Shown here: positions 9,174 through 17,033 of the stretch, one piece after another
How positions within the stretch are numbered: position 1 is the first letter of the stretch
How the letters are laid out: the number at the start of each line of letters is the position of its first letter
Assembly: GCA_020847545.1 (NCBI GenBank)
Contig: JADLBV010000007.1
Location: 62,001 to 126,000 of the forward strand
DNA length: 64,000 bases
Reading direction: 5' to 3'
Origin: Phycisphaerales bacterium
GTDB lineage: Bacteria; Planctomycetota; Phycisphaerae; Tepidisphaerales; Tepidisphaeraceae
Program-made: the position numbers and the translations under genes
The notes under the pieces: model-generated
Database searches by the model: none
The model's input: the letters and a program-made list of their open reading frames with translations, nothing else
What the model was told of the DNA's origin: nothing

Positions 9174-9614
9174 ATGAGCGCTACCACGACCATGCCCAAG
9201 CCGGGTGAAATCAAGGCCGATTGGCATGTGATCGACGCCACCGATCAGGTTCTGGGCCGACTGGCCGCACGAATCTCCATCGTGTTGCAGGGCAAACACA
9301 AGCCGACCTACACCCCCCACGTGGACACCGGCGACTTTGTCATCGTGCTCAATTCCGACAAAATTCGCGTCACCGGCAAAAAAGCCGACGTGCTCGAATA
9401 CGACACCTACTCCCGCTATCCCGGCGGCCGACACATTTATTCCTACGAGCGCATGAAGCAGCTCCACCCCGAAAAACTGCTGGAACTGGCGGTTCGCCGG
9501 ATGCTCCCCAAGAGCAAAATGGGCCGCAACATCCTGGGCCACCTGAAAATCTACCGCGGCACCGAACACCCCCATTCCGCCCAGCAACCCAAGGAACTGA
9601 AACTGGCACGATAA
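9174..9614 (+). CDS. rplM: 50S ribosomal protein L13
   Basis: Early-assembling large-subunit protein that binds 23S rRNA. 146 residues with the family core: WHVIDATDQVLGRLA, HVDTGDFVIVLN, YSRYPGGRH, RMLPKSKMGRNILGHLKIY. The start is the ATG preceded by AGAGGT nine bases upstream; an in-frame TTG 27 bases earlier is less likely. As in most bacteria it is followed by rpsI, here after 134 bases, with a terminator only after rpsI, so the two form one operon. Confidence 0.97.
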   Translation: MSATTTMPKPGEIKADWHVIDATDQVLGRLAARISIVLQGKHKPTYTPHVDTGDFVIVLNSDKIRVTGKKADVLEYDTYSRYPGGRHIYSYERMKQLHPEKLLELAVRRMLPKSKMGRNILGHLKIYRGTEHPHSAQQPKELKLAR

Positions 9615-9748
9615 GTATCTGCCACTACAAGACTTAAAATAAACTTGGCACGGCGGCCCAACCGGTCGCCAGTCGATTCGGAACCAAAACCTTCGCAACG
9701 GTCGCGATTGGCCAGACGCCGGATCAATCATCGAAAGGAAAGTCCAAC

Positions 9749-10183
9749 ATGGCCGAGCAGGAAGCATCAACCATCGCCCAACCCGCGGGCGTCAAAGTCA
9801 ACTACACCTGGGGCACCGGCCGGCGCAAAACCGCCGTCGCCCGCGTGCGAATCGCCCCCGGCAGCGGCAAAATCGAAATCAACGGCCGCACCCTCAACGA
9901 CTATTTCACCAAGGAAGTGGATCGCAAGGCCATCTTCGGCCCCCTCGAAGTCACCAGCACCGGCGGAAAGCTGGACATTCTGGTCAACGCCGACGGCGGC
10001 GGACCCACCGGCCAATCCGGCGCCATCGTCCTGGGCCTGGGCCGTGCGTTGCTGAAATACGACGCCTCCCTCGAATCCGCCCTGCGAGGCTCCGGCTTCC
10101 TGACCCGCGACTCGCGCATGAAGGAACGTAAAAAGTACGGCCAGCGCGGCGCACGCCGACGATTCCAGTTCTCCAAGCGATAA
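9749..10183 (+). CDS. rpsI: 30S ribosomal protein S9
   Basis: Small-subunit head protein whose C-terminal tail reaches the P-site tRNA. 144 residues: a short N-terminal extension, then [56 protein letters not shown] and the conserved basic end [20 protein letters not shown] ribosome binding site precedes the ATG. Last gene of the rplM-rpsI unit. Confidence 0.97.
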   Translation: MAEQEASTIAQPAGVKVNYTWGTGRRKTAVARVRIAPGSGKIEINGRTLNDYFTKEVDRKAIFGPLEVTSTGGKLDILVNADGGGPTGQSGAIVLGLGRALLKYDASLESALRGSGFLTRDSRMKERKKYGQRGARRRFQFSKR

Positions 10184-10209
10184 TCGCCACGGGAACAGGC
10201 AAAAAAATC

Positions 10210-10243
10210 AGCCCATGGACTTCACAGTCCGTGGGCTTTTTTT
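10210..10243 (+). terminator. Rho-independent terminator after rpsI
   Basis: Twelve-base arms 10210-10221 and 10226-10237 (AGCCCATGGACT / AGTCCGTGGGCT, one T-G wobble), a four-base loop, then a run of seven T residues. It ends the ribosomal protein operon 27 bases after the rpsI stop. Confidence 0.9.
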
Positions 10244-10268
10244 ATTGCGACAAAAATTGAATGGAATC

Positions 10269-11279
10269 TTAACCCGCGAGCGATTGTGGTGACGAAGACA
10301 GCGAAATGGCGCTGTCATGGAACACCGACCCGATCGGCCGGATGGAATCCATCAGCACGATAAAATCATCCGCCCGACGTGACAGATGCACCTCGGCCAC
10401 CCGACAGCGGTTCGCCAGCCGCCCGGCGAGTTGCCCGCCGCGTCGATGGGGATGCAATTCCGCCATCGGCCAGTCGCGCTTGAGCGTGGCACCGGCCAGA
10501 ATCGGGGTCAATTCCTGCAACCGGGCACGAGTCCGCCGGCCGGGAACCACCACCAGAATGTTTTCACAATACGCATGATGCCGAATGGAATCCGGATACG
10601 CCCCACCCAAATCCACCCATCGCTCCGATGCACCCGCCCCCGCGATCCGCATTCGCGGCTCATGGGCGCATTCCACCTGACCTGGTACATGCAACAAACT
10701 GAATTTTCCCGCCTCTTCACGGATCGCCGTCCATCGCTGGCCGATGATCTTATACCCCGCCTCTACCAACACCCTTAATTCCGGTTCGATCCCGTACGGC
10801 GTCAGGATCAACGCCCCCCAATCTCCCCGCGCCACCGAAACGCCCGGTATCAGATGCAACCCCTTGCCGCGCATCAGTTGCGCCAGTGGCCAAAAGAACG
10901 CGCCATCCAGACACCGCACCGAATCCACGGTCGGATGGGGCAATATCCAACTGCGAAACTGCCCCCGCAGCATGTTGAGCTGGGTCATCCCCCATCGATC
11001 ATCCAAAATCCAGAAATGCTCCCCCTCCTCATACACTTCCAACAGTTGATCCCCCAGTTGCAGCTCAACCGCCGACGGCGACAACGACCGCGACACCTCG
11101 CCCGCATCATATGGGCGAATCTGCCCGACAATCGGGACAAACCCTTCGGGAAACGACGGCGTTAAAAAGGATTCAAACGTGCGCAAAAACTGCGGCAGCA
11201 ACGCATCGACCCCGCAGGTCAATTCCACCGCCAGACCATGCACCACCAGACGATGAGATTTGGAATCGGCGCTGGTCAA
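10269..11279 (-). CDS. HPr-kinase-like protein with degenerate nucleotide-binding site
   Basis: 336 residues, no signal peptide or membrane segment. The middle part keeps the layout of the HPr kinase/phosphorylase C-terminal domain: GLHLIPGVSVARGDWGALIL stands where HprK relatives have a 'LHAAAVA..GRGVLL' strand, but the P-loop that should follow (GPSGSGKS) reads TPYGIEPE, and the Asp pair that should end the next helix (GDDL) reads GQRW; REEAGKFSLLHVPG then matches the following strand. If this alignment is right, the protein cannot bind ATP in the usual way and is a pseudokinase. The gene stands alone, ending 25 bases from the rpsI terminator. The family call is my inference; the absence of a P-loop is plain in the sequence. 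Confidence 0.55.
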   Translation of the reverse strand: MTSADSKSHRLVVHGLAVELTCGVDALLPQFLRTFESFLTPSFPEGFVPIVGQIRPYDAGEVSRSLSPSAVELQLGDQLLEVYEEGEHFWILDDRWGMTQLNMLRGQFRSWILPHPTVDSVRCLDGAFFWPLAQLMRGKGLHLIPGVSVARGDWGALILTPYGIEPELRVLVEAGYKIIGQRWTAIREEAGKFSLLHVPGQVECAHEPRMRIAGAGASERWVDLGGAYPDSIRHHAYCENILVVVPGRRTRARLQELTPILAGATLKRDWPMAELHPHRRGGQLAGRLANRCRVAEVHLSRRADDFIVLMDSIRPIGSVFHDSAISLSSSPQSLAG

Positions 11280-11438
11280 GTCTGATCTCCTGCAAAGCGG
11301 CGATTGTTCACCATCGGTAAAATGGGAAATTTATTTGAAATTTGGTTCGTCCCATAACCAGCGGCAAGCTGATGCGTTATTTGGAGGCTGACGATTTTCC
11401 CCCTCTTGCATTATATTCTCCGCAGAAAGGAGATCGTC

Positions 11439-12005
11439 ATGAAACGATCAATGATGTGGGTAATGGGGGTTTTGGCAACGATGATGTTTGTTGGGGCCGG
11501 TTGTGCCACCGCGCCGGCTTCTCCGCAGGAGAGACAGGAGTTGCAGCGCGATGCGGATGCGGCGTTGCGCGACATGAAAACCGCCAGCCCGTCCATCGGT
11601 GACATCCTCACCAATGGACACGCCTATGCGATTTTCCCCAGCATCGGCAAGGGTGGCGCGATTGTCGGCGGCGCTTATGGCCGTGGCGTGGTCTATCAGG
11701 GTGGCAAGCTGATCGGCTACAGCGACCTGAGCCAGGGGAGCATCGGCCTGCAACTGGGTGGCCAGACCTTCTCGGAATTGGTCGTCTTCCAGAACGCCGA
11801 TGCACTGGCCAAGTTTAAGCAGGGCAATTACGCCTTCGCGGCCGATGCCTCGGCCGTGGCGCTCAAGAGCGGCGCTTCGGTGGCGGCCGACTACCGCAAC
11901 GGCGTGGCCGTCTTCACCAACCCCATTGGCGGCGCCATGTTCCAAGCCACCGTTGGCGGCCAGGAATTCACCTTCATGGCGGCCGATCAAGTCCAAGGGG
12001 ACTGA
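11439..12005 (+). CDS. SYLF-domain (YSC84-like) lipoprotein
   Basis: 188-residue secreted lipoprotein. A signal peptide ends in the lipobox VGAGC (Cys about residue 22); the rest is a SYLF/YSC84 lipid-binding domain with AYAIFPSIGKGGAIVGGAYGRG, SQGSIGLQLGGQTFSELVVF and AADASAVALKSGASVAADY. Start fixed by the strong AGAAAGGAGA box six bases upstream. SYLF proteins bind phosphoinositides in eukaryotes; the bacterial role is poorly known and probably envelope-related. It is a single-gene unit ended by a terminator. Confidence 0.9.
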   Translation: MKRSMMWVMGVLATMMFVGAGCATAPASPQERQELQRDADAALRDMKTASPSIGDILTNGHAYAIFPSIGKGGAIVGGAYGRGVVYQGGKLIGYSDLSQGSIGLQLGGQTFSELVVFQNADALAKFKQGNYAFAADASAVALKSGASVAADYRNGVAVFTNPIGGAMFQATVGGQEFTFMAADQVQGD

Positions 12006-12027
12006 TCCGCGCTACAACACGCACTAC

Positions 12028-12053
12028 AGGCCGGCCAACCGCCGGCCTTTTTT
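12028..12053. terminator. Terminator between SYLF gene and mnmE
   Basis: Stem AGGCCGGC (12028-12035) / GCCGGCCT (12041-12048) with a five-base loop, followed by T residues on the plus strand. Its T-run runs into the mnmE stop codon on the opposite strand, so this short element separates two convergent genes. Confidence 0.8.
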
Positions 12054-13368
12054 ATTTGCCGATGCAAAATCGTGAAAATATCTCCCCCAGCAGATCATCC
12101 GGGCTGACCATGCCGAGAATCCCACCCAGATGATTCAGCGCGGTGCGCAGTTCCAATGCCAGCAATTCAATCGCCGCTGATTCGGCCATGCTGGCCGCTT
12201 GTTGAACATGATCCAAAGCCAACTCAATGGCCTGAACGTGACGTTGATTGAGCGCCAATCTCGCTTCGCCGCTGTCGCGGGTGAATACCAGCCGATTGAT
12301 TGCCTGAATCAGATATTCCCTGCCCATGCCGGTTTTGGCGCTGACCAAAATCGCATCCTCGCCAAACCCACCCGGCCCATTGAGCAGATCCGCCTTGGTG
12401 AACACATGCAGGTCAAACGCCCGATCGGCCGTGATCATCGGCCGCGAATCGTTGACCTCCCGCACAAGCACAGCCAGATCGGCCTCGGCAATGGCACGCC
12501 GGGCATGATCCTGCATCTGCGCATCGACAACCCCCACGGCATGTTCATCCACTTCCAACCCGGCAACATCAACCAGATGAATCACGCCGGCCGGCAGCAT
12601 CACCTCGGCCCATAGAACATCCCGCGTCGTCCCCGCCAGCGGCGACACAATGGCGCGATCATGCCCCGCCAGCCAGTTGAGCAACGTGCTTTTCCCCGCG
12701 TTGGGCCGACCCACCAGTACAACCCGTGGCTGATGCGAAAGCCGTTCAAATCGACGACTCCCCACCAGCAGATTTTGCAGATCACCTCGAATCGACTCCA
12801 ATCGACCGCGCAAATCCGGCCGGGCCAGGAACGTCACCGGCTCATCGACAAAATCGATCTCCGCCTCGATCAGCGCCAGCGCCTCGGTCAATTGATCCAT
12901 CATCGGACGAAGTCGCGCCGCCAATTCGCCCGCCAACAACTGCCGGGCCGCATTCAATTCCCGCTCACTATGGGCGCTGATGACGGCCGACACCCCCTCG
13001 GCCTCGGTCAAATCCATCCGCCCATTAAAATAGGCCCGCGCCGTGAATTCACCCGGCTCGGCCATCCGCACATCTTGTCGGCGCAGATGCCCGATGAGCA
13101 GTTGAACCAGCATCACATTGCCCGGCAGATGAAACTCCACCAGATCATCGCCGGTGTAACTGCGCGGCGAAACGAACAGATACACCCACGCACGAACTTC
13201 CAAATCGGCAAATCGCAACCAAAGCCGCTTCGCACCCGCCACATCAGGCAAATCGGGGCAAACCGACGTCGCCACCGCACGCGCACCCGGCCCGCAAAGT
13301 CGAACTATCATCCGCGCCGATGCCCCGGCCGCGCTGCTGATGGCATATATGGTGTCGTCGTTGTTCAT
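12052..13368 (-). CDS. mnmE: tRNA modification GTPase MnmE
   Basis: With MnmG installs the 5-carboxymethylaminomethyl group on U34 of several tRNAs. 438 residues: N-terminal tetrahydrofolate-binding domain (DTIYAISSAAG, GEFTARAYFNGRMDLTEAEG), a G domain inserted in the helical domain (GRPNAGKS, GTTRDV, TKAD) and the diagnostic C-terminus FSRFCIGK. The G3 motif reads DVAGLE where most MnmE proteins have DTAGIR; the key Asp and Gly are kept, so activity is expected. mnmG is not in this window. Confidence 0.95.
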   Translation of the reverse strand: MNNDDTIYAISSAAGASARMIVRLCGPGARAVATSVCPDLPDVAGAKRLWLRFADLEVRAWVYLFVSPRSYTGDDLVEFHLPGNVMLVQLLIGHLRRQDVRMAEPGEFTARAYFNGRMDLTEAEGVSAVISAHSERELNAARQLLAGELAARLRPMMDQLTEALALIEAEIDFVDEPVTFLARPDLRGRLESIRGDLQNLLVGSRRFERLSHQPRVVLVGRPNAGKSTLLNWLAGHDRAIVSPLAGTTRDVLWAEVMLPAGVIHLVDVAGLEVDEHAVGVVDAQMQDHARRAIAEADLAVLVREVNDSRPMITADRAFDLHVFTKADLLNGPGGFGEDAILVSAKTGMGREYLIQAINRLVFTRDSGEARLALNQRHVQAIELALDHVQQAASMAESAAIELLALELRTALNHLGGILGMVSPDDLLGEIFSRFCIGK

Positions 13369-13381
13369 CCGGCCCGCTCAC

Positions 13382-15043
13382 TCAGCTCAACGTCAGCTTC
13401 CCCTTCAGATCATGCGATCCCGGCTCGATCTGCACCGGCAATCGAATCCAGAACCTCGCCCCCTCGCCCGGTGTGCTCTGAACACCGATCGTTCCCTTCA
13501 ACAGCGCCACCAGCTCCTTGGAGATCGCCAGCCCCAGCCCCGAACCCCCATGTTCGCGCGTCACCGATCCGTCAATCTGCCGGAATTTTTCAAAAATCAC
13601 ATCCTGCTTTTCGGCCGCGATTCCCGGCCCCTGATCCATCACCGCGATGCACACCCGCCCATCCTCTTCCAAAGCGGCCGACAGGTCGATCCTTCCCCCC
13701 ACGGGCGAAAATTTGATCGCGTTGGAGAGAAAATTATAAAGCACCTGCTGCAACTTGGCCGGGTCGGTGGACAAAATCGGCACATCCGCCCCCACCGACG
13801 CCGCGATGGTCAGTTCCCTCGCCTCGCTCATCGGCTTGAGCAGACTCACCAACCCCTCAAACACATCATTGAGCGACAACGGCTCCGACCGCACTTCCAT
13901 CCGCCCCGCCTCGATCTTCGCCAGGTCCAGCAGGTCATTGATCAAATCGAGCAGGTTCTGCCCGCTTCGCAATATGTTTTGTACATACCGCGTCATCTTC
14001 CCATCATTGGCGACCGAATCCTTCAACAGATCCGCAAACCCCAAGATCGAATTCAACGGCGTACGCAGTTCATGGCTGACATTGGCCAGAAATTCGCTCT
14101 TGAGTCGGTTCGACTCATACAACGCCACGTTGGTCTCCGCCAACTGTCCCAGCTTCAAATCCAGGCTCTTGTTGATCGCCCGCAACTGATCAGCGCCGCT
14201 TTTAAGATTCGCCAGCATCGTGTTAAACGTCTCCGACAACTGCTGAAACTCATCCCCCGTGCTGATGTCCGAGCGAATGTTCAAATCCCCCTCGCTCACC
14301 TTCTGCGCCGTCTCCTGCAACACCCGCACCGGCTGCAAAATCAAATGGGTCGTGATCAGATAAAAAACCACCACCGCCAGCGTCCCCGCCAGCAAACCCG
14401 CCGTCAGCAAAATAATGCGATTGAGCAGCAGTTGATTCGCCTCCACTTGAGAAGGCATGTCCACCACCGCCACCCCGATCAATTTCGCCGGCCGGGTGGC
14501 TGGACGGGTGGCCGGCTCGCGCGCCGGCAACAACCCCCCCGCCGCCGTCTGGCCATTGGCCGCATGACAATTCAGACATTCCCCCCGCGCATACAACGCC
14601 TCGGCATACCGATAACGCTGCCCCTCCCTTCGCGGCGGAACCTCCACCGATTCGCGATCCGGAAACTTTTCAAAATATCGCACTGCGTTGGCTTCAAACT
14701 GCGTCAGCCGATCCATCGGCACACGCGGCGGAATGCCAATCAATCGTGGCGGCACATAATGCTCTCCATCCACCGTCACCGCAGTTGTCGTTGTCGGCTC
14801 GGGCGGCTGACCAATCGCCCGCCAAGGCTCACCGGCCGCCGCCGTCCGCTCGGCCACATGCCGCATCACCGCATCCCGCGCCAGCCGGGCCGCCGCCCGC
14901 TGGTTGATCTGGTCTATCAACTGCTCCATCCGCTGCCATGGCACAAACAACGCCGCCGCGATGATCAGCACCACCGCCGCCCCAAAGAGCAACTGGCACT
15001 TGGCCGCCAGCGATATTTTCATCTGCCGCAGGTGCTTGAACAT
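13382..15043 (-). CDS. Heme-c sensor histidine kinase (DUF3365/Tll0287-like)
   Basis: Membrane kinase with helices at about residues 18-36 and 195-220. The extracytoplasmic domain between them carries a CxxCH heme-attachment site (ECLNCHAANG, Cys156-His160), as in DUF3365/Tll0287-like sensors of redox or diatomic gases. Then HAMP (about 222-275), coiled coil, H-box ANVSHELRTPLNSILGF, N-box NFLSNAIKF, DQGPGI, FEKFRQ and GSGLGLAI. The start is the first ATG; a TTG two codons earlier is open and neither has a clear ribosome binding site. It is divergent from an NtrC-type regulator gene 108 bases away, which is its obvious partner. mnmE follows after 13 bases. Confidence 0.88.
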   Translation of the reverse strand: MFKHLRQMKISLAAKCQLLFGAAVVLIIAAALFVPWQRMEQLIDQINQRAAARLARDAVMRHVAERTAAAGEPWRAIGQPPEPTTTTAVTVDGEHYVPPRLIGIPPRVPMDRLTQFEANAVRYFEKFPDRESVEVPPRREGQRYRYAEALYARGECLNCHAANGQTAAGGLLPAREPATRPATRPAKLIGVAVVDMPSQVEANQLLLNRIILLTAGLLAGTLAVVVFYLITTHLILQPVRVLQETAQKVSEGDLNIRSDISTGDEFQQLSETFNTMLANLKSGADQLRAINKSLDLKLGQLAETNVALYESNRLKSEFLANVSHELRTPLNSILGFADLLKDSVANDGKMTRYVQNILRSGQNLLDLINDLLDLAKIEAGRMEVRSEPLSLNDVFEGLVSLLKPMSEARELTIAASVGADVPILSTDPAKLQQVLYNFLSNAIKFSPVGGRIDLSAALEEDGRVCIAVMDQGPGIAAEKQDVIFEKFRQIDGSVTREHGGSGLGLAISKELVALLKGTIGVQSTPGEGARFWIRLPVQIEPGSHDLKGKLTLS

Positions 15044-15151
15044 CAGCAAACCATTCTAATTTCACCATTGCGGCATCCGCAAATGCTATGGTATGACAGA
15101 ACGTCGTAGTGACCGGTTTTGCCGGATTTTCAACATCGACGAGGCCATTTT

Positions 15152-16546
15152 ATGTCATCCGCCGGGAGAGTGCTGGTCGTCGAAGACCATGAGAGCGAAC
15201 GCCGCGCCGTTCTCCAAATCCTTAAACGGGAAGGATTTACCGTCTTCGGCGCTGAAAACGCCGACAAGGCCGCCGGCTACATGGATGAGAGTATCGACGT
15301 CGTCCTCAGCGACCTGCACATGGGGGATGTCAGCGGCATGGATTTGCTCCAATTATGGAAAAAACAGCATCCCGAAACCCAATTTATCCTCCTGACAGGC
15401 CACAGCAGCATCAACAGTGCCGTTGAGGCGATCAAAAGCGGCGCCTTCGACTACATCACCAAGCCGGTCAACCCCGATGAGTTGATCCACCTGATTCGCC
15501 GGGCGGTAGAATCGTTGCAGAAAGACAAGGAAATTGACGACCTTCGCCGGCGACTTGACCAGAAATTCGGCCTCGATCAGATCATCGGCCAATCCAAGCT
15601 GATGAAGGATGTCTTTGACCGCATCCGACGAGCCGCACCGGTTGACAGCACCGTCCTGATCCTCGGCGAAAGCGGCACCGGCAAGGAACTGGTCGCACAG
15701 GCCCTCCACCACAACAGCCCGCGAAAAAAAGGACCAGTCGTCGCGGTCAACATCGCCGCCGTCCCGCCGACATTGGTCGAAAGTGAACTGTTCGGCCACG
15801 TCCGCGGCGCCTTCACCGGCGCCACCGACAAACGCATGGGGCGATTTGAACAAGCCGATGGCGGCACCCTTTTCATCGACGAAGTGGGCGATTTTGAACT
15901 GCCTCTACAGGCCAAGCTCCTGCGTGTCCTCGAAAGCCTCACCGTCACCCCCGTCGGCGGGCACGATGACCGCAAGGTCAACGTCCGCGTCCTGGCCGCC
16001 ACCAGCCGCGACATCCGCAACATGGTCGAACAGGGAACCTTCCGCGAGGATTTGTATTACCGCCTCAATGTCGTCACCATCAAACTCCCCCCTCTGCGCG
16101 ACCGACCCGATGACATCCCCATCCTGGTAGAACATTTCCTTAAGGAAATCACCGAAAACAAACACACCGCCCCCCGCCGGGTCTCCCCCGAAGTCATGCG
16201 CCAATTCATGACCTACCGCTGGCCCGGCAACGTCCGCGAGCTTCGCAACATCCTCGAAAGCATGATGGTCCTGGCGGATGGTGAAATCCTGACCCCCAAC
16301 GACCTGCCCGACACCCTTACCTCCAACCGCCAACCATCCACCTCCCCGCGCGAATTGCCCACCGACATGAAAATGGACGACCTCGAAAAAATGGCCATCG
16401 CCAAGGCACTCGACCAAAGCGCCGGCAACCGCACCCACGCCGCCGCCCGGTTGGGCATCTCGGTTCGCACCCTGCAACGCAAACTCCGACAATTTGAAAA
16501 AGAGGGCTTCAAACCCTTCCCCGAAAACACCGTCAGTTCGGCTTGA
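15152..16546 (+). CDS. NtrC-family sigma-54-dependent response regulator
   Basis: 464-residue enhancer-binding protein: receiver (VLVVEDHESE, VVLSDLHMGD with phospho-Asp, ILLTGHSS, YITKPV), AAA+ ATPase (Walker A GESGTGKE, sigma-54-contacting loop GAFTGA, Walker B GGTLFIDEVG, WPGNVRELRN) and a C-terminal Fis-type helix-turn-helix (HAAARLGISVRTLQRKLRQF). Start at the ATG with GAGG seven bases upstream. It is divergent from the heme-c kinase, and an inverted repeat plus a consensus sigma-54 promoter follow directly, ahead of a zinc-ribbon gene. The intact GAFTGA loop means it should activate sigma-54 polymerase. Confidence 0.95.
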   Translation: MSSAGRVLVVEDHESERRAVLQILKREGFTVFGAENADKAAGYMDESIDVVLSDLHMGDVSGMDLLQLWKKQHPETQFILLTGHSSINSAVEAIKSGAFDYITKPVNPDELIHLIRRAVESLQKDKEIDDLRRRLDQKFGLDQIIGQSKLMKDVFDRIRRAAPVDSTVLILGESGTGKELVAQALHHNSPRKKGPVVAVNIAAVPPTLVESELFGHVRGAFTGATDKRMGRFEQADGGTLFIDEVGDFELPLQAKLLRVLESLTVTPVGGHDDRKVNVRVLAATSRDIRNMVEQGTFREDLYYRLNVVTIKLPPLRDRPDDIPILVEHFLKEITENKHTAPRRVSPEVMRQFMTYRWPGNVRELRNILESMMVLADGEILTPNDLPDTLTSNRQPSTSPRELPTDMKMDDLEKMAIAKALDQSAGNRTHAAARLGISVRTLQRKLRQFEKEGFKPFPENTVSSA

Positions 16547-16551
16547 CAAAC

Positions 16552-16578
16552 TGTCGTAGCAACTCTGTCGCTACGACA
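16552..16578 (+). promoter_or_regulatory. Inverted repeat, candidate enhancer site for the NtrC-type regulator
   Basis: Perfect nine-base arms TGTCGTAGC (16552-16560) and GCTACGACA (16570-16578) with a nine-base spacer. No T-run follows, which argues against a terminator. The centre is about 95 bases upstream of the start point expected from the sigma-54 promoter, within the usual range for NtrC-family enhancers. A related half-site GTCGTAG lies at 15103-15109 in the kinase/regulator divergent region. Confidence 0.55.
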
Positions 16579-16631
16579 TCATGTCGCATCCCAGTCTAAT
16601 CAAACCCACACACATGTCTCCCAATCCCTCT

Positions 16632-16647
16632 TTGGCACAAGGTTTGC
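16632..16647 (+). promoter_or_regulatory. Sigma-54 (-24/-12) promoter of the zinc-ribbon gene
   Basis: TTGGCACAAGGTTTGC matches the sigma-54 consensus (TTGGCAC, then TTGC) with the required 12-base step from the GG to the GC element. Transcription would start near 16659, leaving a leader of about 50 bases before the ATG at 16709. Confidence 0.75.
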
Positions 16648-16708
16648 CAATGGTATTGATGTGAGGGCATGTGATTTTGTCCTAACTCTAAGTAAGAAGG
16701 AGACTTAT

Positions 16709-16936
16709 ATGCCAATCAGCATGGAACGCTTCGCCTCGGAAGGAAACTTTGCAACCTACGACCCTTACCTCGGCACCGAGAGTCGAATATCGGTTTTCCA
16801 ACTTCAATGCCGCTCCTGCGGCTATGAACCCGAAGAAACCCTGGTCGCACCCAAAATCTGCCCCAAATGCCACGGCAATTCTTGGGAACGGTTCGCCCGC
16901 CCAGGCAGCATCTTGGAAAATGCCCAACGATACTGA
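16709..16936 (+). CDS. Small zinc-ribbon protein under sigma-54 control
   Basis: 75-residue soluble protein with four cysteines arranged as C34-x2-C37 and C51-x2-C54 (CRSCGYEPEE ... KICPKCHG), a zinc-ribbon or rubredoxin-like knuckle. A strong AAGAAGGAG box precedes the ATG. I do not know the family; it resembles FmdB-type or ribbon proteins only in its Cys spacing. Its promoter is sigma-54 type and lies just downstream of an NtrC-type regulator, so it is probably the output gene of the adjacent heme-sensing two-component system. A role in redox or metal response is inferred from that context alone. Two hairpins follow it. Confidence 0.85.
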   Translation: MPISMERFASEGNFATYDPYLGTESRISVFQLQCRSCGYEPEETLVAPKICPKCHGNSWERFARPGSILENAQRY

Positions 16937-16954
16937 TCCATTCCGGTTTTGAGA

Positions 16955-16975
16955 CGGCTTGTAAACAACAAGCCG
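16955..16975. other. Stem-loop after the zinc-ribbon gene
   Basis: Arms CGGCTTGT (16955-16962) and ACAAGCCG (16968-16975), five-base loop, no T-run. It is the first of two tandem hairpins in the gap before the convergent gene and may protect the mRNA 3' end. Confidence 0.5.
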
Positions 16976-16985
16976 AATGTTCAAA

Positions 16986-17022
16986 GGGCGGCTGGTGCGT
17001 GCCAGCCGCCCTGATTTATTTT
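16986..17022. terminator. Terminator between zinc-ribbon gene and cytochrome b/Moco gene
   Basis: Ten-base perfect arms GGGCGGCTGG (16986-16995) and CCAGCCGCCC (17002-17011), six-base loop, then a T-rich tail. It separates two convergent genes. Confidence 0.75.
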
Positions 17023-17033
17023 GCATCCAATTC

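Noticed and set aside
13340-15109. Plus-strand open frame of 589 codons
   Set aside because: Antisense shadow of the heme-c histidine kinase; no domain motif, strongly biased composition.
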